Below, piece by piece: positions 24,488 to 30,017 of a DNA stretch of 30,017 bases. The stretch comes from F23-D06 sp963643165 (lineage in GTDB: Bacteria; Bacteroidota; Bacteroidia; Bacteroidales; WCHB1-69), in NCBI GenBank assembly GCA_963643165.1, contig CAVIJD010000030.1, positions 1 to 30,017 on the forward strand. The letters run 5' to 3'. Below the pieces are notes generated by a model. That model had not been told where the DNA came from. It did no database searches and saw only the letters and a list, made by a program, of their open reading frames with translations. A program made the position numbers and the translations under genes. Each line of letters starts with the position of its first letter. Position 1 is the stretch's first letter.

Positions 24488-24520
24488 CAAAGATAGCATA
24501 AAATTCCTAACGCCGGCAAA
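24488..24520 (-). promoter_or_regulatory. purB promoter (-7 and -33)
   Basis: Minus-strand TATCTTTG (24488-24495) matches TAnnTTTG, with minus-strand TTTG at 24517-24520 after 21 nt, both as expected. The start codon follows 23 nt downstream. Confidence 0.7.
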
Positions 24521-24580
24521 GAATATTCAGCGTTTCGCAAGGACTGTTTTTTCTCGGGATGTGCATGTCGGATTTATTAC

Positions 24581-24588
24581 TACATTTG
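24581..24588 (+). promoter_or_regulatory. -7 box for cutC
   Basis: TACATTTG matches TAnnTTTG, 43 nt upstream of the cutC ATG at 24632. No good -33 TTTG is visible. Confidence 0.55.
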
Positions 24589-24631
24589 CCCTCAGTTTTC
24601 AGAAACAGAGAAGATAAGATTACGACGGACT

Positions 24632-25333
24632 ATGACAGTGGAGATCTGCGCCAATTCACGGCGTTCAGCCGAAAATGCCAAGCGTGGCGGCGCGCACAGG
24701 ATAGAATTGTGCAGCCGTCTCGAAGTGGGCGGCCTCACACCCTCTTTCGAGGATGTTGACTATTGTGTGCATACGTTACAACTGCGCACCCATGTGCTGG
24801 TGCGTCCGCGTGCAGGCGACTTCTGCTACAGTGACAGCGAGTTTGACACGATATGCCGCGACATTGGCACGTGCCGCCGTCTGGGCGCGTCGGCCGTTGT
24901 GGTCGGCTTCCTTACCCCGGACGGCCGCATTGACGAGCCACGTCTCCGCAAGGCAGTGGAACTGGCCGCTCCTATGGAGGTTACCTTTCACCGCGCCTTT
25001 GACGAGATGCGGCAGCCAATGCCCGAAGCTTTGGAGACGATTGTCGCTTGCGGCTGCACACGACTGCTCACCTCCGGCGGCTGCGCCTCCGCCGAAGCCG
25101 GCATGGAAATGATACGGCTGTTGCAAATGCAGAGCCAAGGCCGCATCGTCATTATGGCCGGCGCAGGCATCTCCCCCGACAACGCGACGCACATCGCCTT
25201 GACTACTGGTGTGTCCGAACTGCACGGCTCTTGCAAACACCGCCTGCCTGACGGGACCATTGAAACCGACTCTCTACAGGTAAGACAACTGATGGAAAAC
25301 GTGAATGCGATTATTAAAAACTACAATAAATAG
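24632..25333 (+). CDS. cutC: CutC family protein
   Basis: CutC was named for copper tolerance in E. coli, but its biochemical role is unresolved; it is a TIM-barrel protein. This 233-residue copy has all family motifs: VEICANS at the start, GGAHRIELCSRLEVGGLTPS (19-38), VLVRPRAGDFCYSDSEF, and VTFHRAFDEM, with a late MAGAGISPDN. ATG 24632 is preferred over in-frame upstream starts because it gives the standard N-terminus and suits the promoter. The transglutaminase-like lipoprotein gene starts 15 nt downstream. Confidence 0.93.
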   Translation: MTVEICANSRRSAENAKRGGAHRIELCSRLEVGGLTPSFEDVDYCVHTLQLRTHVLVRPRAGDFCYSDSEFDTICRDIGTCRRLGASAVVVGFLTPDGRIDEPRLRKAVELAAPMEVTFHRAFDEMRQPMPEALETIVACGCTRLLTSGGCASAEAGMEMIRLLQMQSQGRIVIMAGAGISPDNATHIALTTGVSELHGSCKHRLPDGTIETDSLQVRQLMENVNAIIKNYNK

Positions 25334-25348
25334 TAAAACAACAAGCGT

Positions 25349-27901
25349 ATGAAAACCTGTTCCGTATGCAAATGGATGCTCTGCCTGACCGCAGTGTTGA
25401 CCATGGCTGGCTGCAGCCGCAATCCCCACTTCATCACCGACCGCAAATACCGCAAGCAGGTGCATGCCGACTTTCTGGAACGCCAGAAAGTGGCACAAGG
25501 GCGCGCCGAGGCCCTCTTTGGCGGCATGGACACCCTCAACAACCGCGACCGCGAAGCGTTGGAGTTCCTGTATGCCTATATGCCGTACAGTGACCTCGCC
25601 GACTATGACGGCACTTTCTACCTCAAACAGATACGCTCCGCGTTTGAGGCCCGCGACACTTTCAGTTGGGGCAAGGACATTCCCGAGGACGTGTTCCGCC
25701 ATTTCGTGTTGGTATATCGGGTCAACAACGAGAACCTTGACACGGCGCGGCTCTATATGTTCCGGCAGTTGAAAGAGCGGGTTGAGGGGCTTACGATGGA
25801 GCAGGCCGCCCTGGAGGTGAACCATTGGTGCCACGAACACATGGCATACCGGGCTTCAGACGCGCGCACCAGTGCGCCGCTGGCCTCGCTGCGCACCTCA
25901 TTGGGACGCTGTGGCGAAGAGAGCACCTTTGCCGTTACGGCCTTGCGCGCTGTGGGCATCCCCGCCCGCCAATGCTATACGCCCCGTTGGGCACACTGCG
26001 ACGACAACCACGCTTGGGTTGAGGTGTGGGTGAACGGACAATGGAAGTTCCTCGGTGCCTGCGAACCCGACCCCGAATTGAACATGGGCTGGTTCTCCGT
26101 CCCGTCAACACGCTGCATGATGGTGCATACCAAAGCCTTTGGACGCTACAATGGCGATGAGGAGGTGGTCAGAAGCACGGGCCTTTACAGCGAACTTAAC
26201 CTGCTCAAACACTATGCCCCGGTGCGTCACGTCACCGTCACTGTCTGCGATGCCGCCGGAAAGCCCGTGAAAGATGCTGCAGTGAAGTTCAAGTTGTACA
26301 ATTATGCCGAATATTATACGCTGGCCTCTTACAAAACCGACGCTGACGGCAAGGCCAGTCTCACTACAGGTTTGGGCGACCTGCTGGTGTGGGCCTCCGA
26401 CGGGAAACATTATGGCTATGCCAAACTGGATGTGCGCCGCGCCGACACGCTCACGCTTCGTATCGACCGCACGGGCACGTCCGAGTATGTGGAGGTTCTG
26501 GACATTGTGCCGCCCGTGCCCGGCGAGGCAAAAGTGGTTCCCTCAGAAGCGGCGCAGGCTGCCAATGCCAAACGTATTGCCTACGAAGACTCGCTGCGTG
26601 GAGCATACGTGGCCACCTTTATGTGCAACCGGCCGCGCGACACCTGGCAGGTGAAAGCTAACGCCAACCTTACGGAGGAGCAACTCACGGACCTGATAAC
26701 CCGAAGCGAGGGCAACTATGCCGAAATAGTCAAGTTCCTTGACAACCATACCGAAACGGAAGAGGGCGTTTTCTTGTATGACTATCTTAACTCATACAGT
26801 GACAAAGACTTGCGTGACATTACCGCTGAAGTGCTGGAGCATCACCTTACCCGCCTGCCCGCCGGTATGGATGTGGAGGTTTATAAAAAAGGAATAATGC
26901 CCGCCCGCATCTCCAACGAGCTGGTCCGTCCATGGCGCACGCTCAAACCGTACCAGGCCCCGGAAGTTGACAATGCAGGCAACTACTTCAACTGCCCCAT
27001 CTCGCCCGAGGGGGTGCAGGCGCTCCGCCATTCGGATGCCCACAGCCGCGACATCTACTATGTGGCCGCCTGCCGCGCCAACAACATCCCCGCTTACCTC
27101 GACAATGCCACTAACACCATATACCGCTGGCAAAACAACGTCTGGCAGAAGGTTACACTCGACCCCAACAGCCAAAATGCCGACAATTCCGCCGTGCTGA
27201 CACTGACCTACAACGGCACTGACCCGAAAGTGCCCGTCTATTATCCCCATTTTACATTGCAGAAATTCGTGGATGGCGACTTTGTCACGTTCGACTTTGA
27301 GGGAGACGCGCGCATGGAAACATTCCCGGCCACGTTGGAAATTGAGCCTGGCTACTACTGCCTCAGCACCGGCAACCGCAACTCGGCGGGCGAGGTGGGC
27401 AGCCGTATGGAATTCTTTATGGTAGCGGCCGGACAGCATGTCGAGAAAGAGATTACGCTGCTGCCGTTTGTTGAGCACCAGGACGGTGAAACCAATGCCA
27501 AAATCTCAACGGACTTGACGATAAACGGCACAACGCTGGATCAATATGCCGGAAACACGGGAACTATACTTGCCTTTATGGGCACACACCGCGAGCCGGC
27601 CAAGCACCTGGTGAAAGAAATGTTGCAGCACGAAACGGAATTTACGAAGTGGGGAGGCCGGGTATATGTGGCCACGTCAGACCCCAAAAACAAAGAACTC
27701 CAGCATGTGGCCAACGCCGACCTCGTGTCGGTGCCGGCTGGCAAAAAGGACAATTTGGAAGATGCCGTGGCTGAAGCCGTGGGTCTTAAAAAGTACGAAC
27801 ATCCTCTTGTGGCCGTGGTGGACAAAAACGGCAACATCCTGTTTTACAGCACCGGCTACAAGATCGGACTGGCAGAACTGCTGCTGAAATACTGCAAATG
27901 A
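25349..27901 (+). CDS. Transglutaminase-like lipoprotein with C-terminal thioredoxin-like domain
   Basis: This 850-residue protein has a lipoprotein-type signal (MAGC, cysteine 22), so it is likely anchored in an envelope membrane. Residues ~150-245 form a transglutaminase-like core: nucleophile C188 in GRCGEESTF, H221 in DDNHAWVEVW, and D241 (or E239) in GACEPDP. Residues ~285-360 look like an immunoglobulin or carboxypeptidase-regulatory fold (VTVTVCDAAGKPVKDAAV). The last 125 residues (726-850) resemble a thioredoxin-like domain (TGTILAFMGTHREP, HPLVAVVDKNGNIL) without a CxxC, hence probably non-redox. Substrate unknown; such proteins often act as peptidases on envelope or dietary polypeptides. 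It follows cutC by 15 nt. Confidence 0.82.
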   Translation: MKTCSVCKWMLCLTAVLTMAGCSRNPHFITDRKYRKQVHADFLERQKVAQGRAEALFGGMDTLNNRDREALEFLYAYMPYSDLADYDGTFYLKQIRSAFEARDTFSWGKDIPEDVFRHFVLVYRVNNENLDTARLYMFRQLKERVEGLTMEQAALEVNHWCHEHMAYRASDARTSAPLASLRTSLGRCGEESTFAVTALRAVGIPARQCYTPRWAHCDDNHAWVEVWVNGQWKFLGACEPDPELNMGWFSVPSTRCMMVHTKAFGRYNGDEEVVRSTGLYSELNLLKHYAPVRHVTVTVCDAAGKPVKDAAVKFKLYNYAEYYTLASYKTDADGKASLTTGLGDLLVWASDGKHYGYAKLDVRRADTLTLRIDRTGTSEYVEVLDIVPPVPGEAKVVPSEAAQAANAKRIAYEDSLRGAYVATFMCNRPRDTWQVKANANLTEEQLTDLITRSEGNYAEIVKFLDNHTETEEGVFLYDYLNSYSDKDLRDITAEVLEHHLTRLPAGMDVEVYKKGIMPARISNELVRPWRTLKPYQAPEVDNAGNYFNCPISPEGVQALRHSDAHSRDIYYVAACRANNIPAYLDNATNTIYRWQNNVWQKVTLDPNSQNADNSAVLTLTYNGTDPKVPVYYPHFTLQKFVDGDFVTFDFEGDARMETFPATLEIEPGYYCLSTGNRNSAGEVGSRMEFFMVAAGQHVEKEITLLPFVEHQDGETNAKISTDLTINGTTLDQYAGNTGTILAFMGTHREPAKHLVKEMLQHETEFTKWGGRVYVATSDPKNKELQHVANADLVSVPAGKKDNLEDAVAEAVGLKKYEHPLVAVVDKNGNILFYSTGYKIGLAELLLKYCK

Positions 27902-27992
27902 GTATTGCAGATGATCATTGAATCGCTGAAAAAAGTTGATGCCGCCCGGCAAAACGCTGACAAAGGTGGGGAGGTGAGAGACTTACTTTCTG

Positions 27993-28030
27993 AAAAAAAG
28001 CCCGAAGTCCCATTTTAAAGGGCTTCGGGC
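27993..28030 (-). terminator. Intrinsic terminator for the DUF4234-like gene
   Basis: GCCCGAAG-T-CCC and GGG-CTTCGGGC (28000-28030) form an 11-bp stem with one bulged T and an 8-nt loop. On the minus strand the hairpin is followed by seven T (27993-27999), a classic rho-independent terminator. The rest of 27902-28106 shows nothing I recognise. Confidence 0.8.
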
Positions 28031-28106
28031 AGATTGTCAGTGCTTTTTCAGATTTTCAGCGGACAGCAATAATAATACAAGAAGTCCCCAATAGTCTGAA
28101 ATCGTT

Positions 28107-28498
28107 CTATGCGCGTTTTGTGTTGTAGTCTGCATTCACAAGGTTCATTGCCTTGAAGAATTTGTAGAGGAAAATGTACGGCCCAACTAAAATCAATGAG
28201 CCAAAGAAGCACCACCCCCAAAAAGAACTTGCACTGAAGTTGAAAGGAAGATTCCTGGCTTGAAGCTCATTCCCGATTCTGTCGCAAAGCCTGTGTGCCC
28301 ATACAAGAGGGGCGATGCCTATGGTCAGCCAACTAAAAATAAAGGATACCAAACAATAATGCATGGTGTGCTTCCCGTCTCGGGGAGATGCGACTTGATT
28401 TCTTCGGAAACGTGTGACATGACGACGATTCCATAAATTCCGAGGGTGACAAGGGAGAGAAGGATAAACTTCACCATCCCACGATTTGTTCGTAACAT
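28107..28498 (-). pseudogene. DUF4234-like small membrane protein, frameshifted
   Basis: Two frames together encode one protein. The 5' frame starts with ATG at 28498 (MLRTNRGMVKFILLSLVTLGIYGIVV...) and would stop after 57 residues at 28325. The 3' frame, open to 28107, contains RDGKHTMHYCLVSFIFSWLT, then RIGNELQARN and ends AMNLVNADYN. This order (LGIYG, TMHYC, RIGNEL, MN-YN) fits Bacteroidota DUF4234-like membrane proteins. One extra C in the minus-strand CCCC run (GGGG at 28382-28385) would restore a 130-residue, three-helix protein. It is either a real one-base deletion or a sequencing error. Family assignment is from memory of the motif pattern. Confidence 0.65.
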
Positions 28499-28840
28499 GA
28501 CTTTAAAGTATTAAGTTGTTAATAAAATGGAACTTCCCCTGTTTACATTTTCTCACAACTGCTCCGATAGGTTTCGTGAAGTTCCTTTAGCCAAAATCCA
28601 TCGGAAACAGACGGCCAGATATAATGAATTTTTTAATAAATCCGCTTTTCGTGGAACTGTTAGAGTGTCATCTTGTTCTCCATAACGATATTGCATTTTG
28701 TTGATTGACAGGCGAATATACAAATTTCATCATTGCGGAGAGTACTTAACTGGTTGATTGTCAATAACTTATTGGCAATTGTTCATAGCTTTTTGTGTGT
28801 CGGCATTATAGTTGAAAACATTGTTGCCCGGACGTTGATG
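28499..28840. other. AT-rich intergenic region, no gene recognised
   Basis: I see no supportable gene on either strand. Upstream of the DUF4234-like gene there is no clean TAnnTTTG box. A frame on the plus strand (from 28733) runs into the repeat and has no features of a real protein. Confidence 0.5.
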
Positions 28841-29054
28841 TTCGCCCTCTCCGAGGGCGTTTCGCAAATCGCCCCCTCTTCCATCATAAGTCTCAGATTG
28901 GTCCTCGGCTCATGCGTAGAGCAAAGAAGTCCTCACTCTGTTCGGGCATCGGAGATGCCCCATCATTGGCGGCTCGTTGAGCCGCCAATGACCATAACCG
29001 ACGGTGAAGCCGTCGGAGCAAGCCGCGTAACGCTTTTACATTCTACATTTGTGC
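28841..29054 (+). repeat. Dispersed structured repeat, copy B
   Basis: This copy contains CGCCCTC/GAGGGCG (28843-28859, TCC loop), GGGCATC/GATGCCC (28944-28960, perfect), TCATTGGCGGCTC/GAGCCGCCAATGA (28963-28991, 13 bp), CGACGGT/GCCGTCG (28999-29015) and the tail GCGTAACGCT...ATTCTACATTTGTGC. Compared with copy A, the 13-bp stem differs at one position on each arm (T to G, A to C) so the pair is kept, and other stem changes swap A-T and G-T pairs. The element is unrelated to the neighbouring genes and lies in the same orientation as copies A and C. Confidence 0.85.
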
Positions 29055-29074
29055 GTTAGCCGTGGGTAATACAA

Positions 29075-29102
29075 AACGAGGGAACGTTTTGGTTCCCTCG
29101 TT
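29075..29102 (-). terminator. Terminator hairpin of the FISUMP protein gene
   Basis: AACGAGGGAAC (29075-29085) and GTTCCCTCGTT (29092-29102) form a perfect 11-bp stem with a 6-nt loop, 48 nt beyond the stop codon. On the minus strand the stem ends in TTTT, giving a short T-run. Confidence 0.7.
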
Positions 29103-29150
29103 CATAATCTCACATTGTTTTATTGCTGTGTCAGTTGTCCTGTTCTCCGC

Positions 29151-30017
29151 TTAGTCTTTGAGGCAACGGACTGAGAACCCGAGGATCTTGGAGCTGCTGT
29201 TGCCGTTCACGTTGGCGTTGTCGTAGGTGAGGCCCCGGGAGTACGCGTTGTTGCTATTGTCCTCGGTAGCGCTCCAGAAGTGCGCGCCGAGGCCGAACGC
29301 GAAGTAAAGGGAGGTGAAGCCGCCGGCAGGAAACGCCGAGAAGCCCGTGGCGTTGTTGGCGGACGGATTCTTTCCGACAGAACAAGTGGTGGAACTGCTG
29401 CTCCATCCTGTGTTGGAGGCGAGCGCCTTGGCGATGTTTGAACTGGAACCTTCGCATTGGTACCCGCTTTGAGAACTGACGTAGTTGGTGAGTTGTGTCC
29501 ACTCCGCATCGCTCGGAACATGCCAGCCCGTGGGGCAGATGCCCTGCACGCCGGACGGGTTTGCCGAGGAGGAGGACGAGTTGCGCATCACGGCTTTCCA
29601 GTTGTAGAGGTAGCCGTAGGTGTCGACATTGCCGGCATTGTTGTTGGGATTATAGCGGTAGGCGGTTGTGGTGCTGGTATCAGAGCCCAGAGCTATTTCC
29701 GTGCCGTCGCTGTATTTGGTGGTGCGCAGGTTCTCCCGCATCCAGCACTGGTTGCCAATCTGCACCGTGTTGTATTCATTGCCGTCACGGTCCGTCACGA
29801 TTGGTGTTCCCGCACAGGCCGGCGAGGGTGTTGTGAAGGCCACCACGTTGCCGTAGGCGGTGCCTTTGCTGTTGGTGGCGTATGCCCGCACATAGTAGGT
29901 GGTGCCGGCGGTAAGACCCGTAATGTTGCAGGTGTAGTCGCCCGTAGTGCCCGCGGCGGTGACTTTGCTGTCGGCAACCGTTGGGTTCGTTGAGGTGCCG
30001 TAGCAGACGCCGCGCTC
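29151..30017 (-). CDS. FN3/FISUMP-domain surface protein (3' part, runs off window)
   Basis: The frame is open from the right edge of the window, so only the last 288 residues are seen. First comes the end of a fibronectin type III-like domain (ERGVCYGTSTNPTV... GLTAGTTYYVRAYATNSKGTAYG), then a complete FISUMP domain (Fibrobacter succinogenes major paralogous domain): NQCWMRENL, YGYLYNWKAVM, ICPTGWHVPSDAEWTQL, GFSAFPAGGF, HFWSATED and a final GFSVRCLKD. These proteins are secreted or surface-exposed in Bacteroidota; their function is poorly known. There is no type IX sorting domain at the end. Start codon and signal peptide lie outside. Confidence 0.88.
   Translation of the reverse strand, partial: ERGVCYGTSTNPTVADSKVTAAGTTGDYTCNITGLTAGTTYYVRAYATNSKGTAYGNVVAFTTPSPACAGTPIVTDRDGNEYNTVQIGNQCWMRENLRTTKYSDGTEIALGSDTSTTTAYRYNPNNNAGNVDTYGYLYNWKAVMRNSSSSSANPSGVQGICPTGWHVPSDAEWTQLTNYVSSQSGYQCEGSSSNIAKALASNTGWSSSSTTCSVGKNPSANNATGFSAFPAGGFTSLYFAFGLGAHFWSATEDNSNNAYSRGLTYDNANVNGNSSSKILGFSVRCLKD

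Noticed and set aside
28733..29059. 108-codon frame across repeat copy B
   Set aside because: Same reason as copy A; no start context or protein features.

Overview
This window is chromosomal DNA from a Bacteroidota bacterium, most likely Bacteroidales; genus cannot be fixed by eye. Evidence: many genes are preceded by the Bacteroidetes -7 box TAnnTTTG rather than a sigma70 -10 box; clear Shine-Dalgarno sequences are scarce; RecA, RuvB, UvrB, SufS, PurB and Upp read like Bacteroidales proteins; and Bacteroidota-typical families are present (secreted FISUMP-domain protein, small outer-membrane beta-barrel, DUF4234-like and AAA/DUF4143 proteins). Most of the window is ordinary core genome of balanced base composition, interrupted by more AT-rich accessory patches at about 12.0-14.1 kb, 17.5-18.75 kb and 27.9-29.1 kb.

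Layout. 1-341: the tail of a dispersed repeat, two decayed tRNA-Leu-like segments and an intact tRNA-Leu(TAG). 640-7809 (+): recA, a TPR lipoprotein, ruvB, a beta-barrel protein, an FAH-family hydrolase, a nucleoside:H+ symporter and UDP-glucose dehydrogenase, closely spaced and possibly one or two transcription units. 7824-11836 (-): lipoprotein, tilS, a four-helix membrane protein and sufS, with 3-nt gaps or overlaps between the first three. 12.0-13.9 kb: an accessory patch with a secreted Cys-rich protein that looks frameshifted, facing a two-gene cassette of unknown function (a glycine-zipper protein and a small membrane protein). 14094-17523 (-): uvrB and a DUF4143 ATPase with a duplicated promoter element. 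17958-18749 (+): a HARE-HTH/GIY-YIG protein behind an 11-C tract. 18812-19078: a dispersed structured repeat. 19146-22446 (+): secreted protein, manA, trmN6 and 5-formyl-THF cyclo-ligase. 22422-24464 (-): purB and upp. 24632-27901 (+): cutC and a large transglutaminase-like lipoprotein. 27.9-29.1 kb: terminator, frameshifted DUF4234-like gene, second repeat copy, terminator. 29151-30017 (-): 3' part of an FN3/FISUMP surface protein running off the edge.

How the genes fit together. The core genes cover DNA recombination and repair (recA, ruvB, uvrB), tRNA decoding and modification (tRNA-Leu, tilS, trmN6), Fe-S/sulfur supply (sufS), purine, pyrimidine and folate metabolism (purB, upp, the cyclo-ligase, a nucleoside symporter) and sugar-nucleotide precursors (manA, ugd). 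I did not find a complete, convincing new system. The strongest unexplained signals are the dispersed hairpin repeat, whose two full copies differ by base-pair-preserving changes; the tRNA-Leu-like remnants joined to a third copy of its tail; the HARE-HTH/GIY-YIG gene behind a homopolymer; and the unknown two-gene membrane cassette with a dyad in its promoter.
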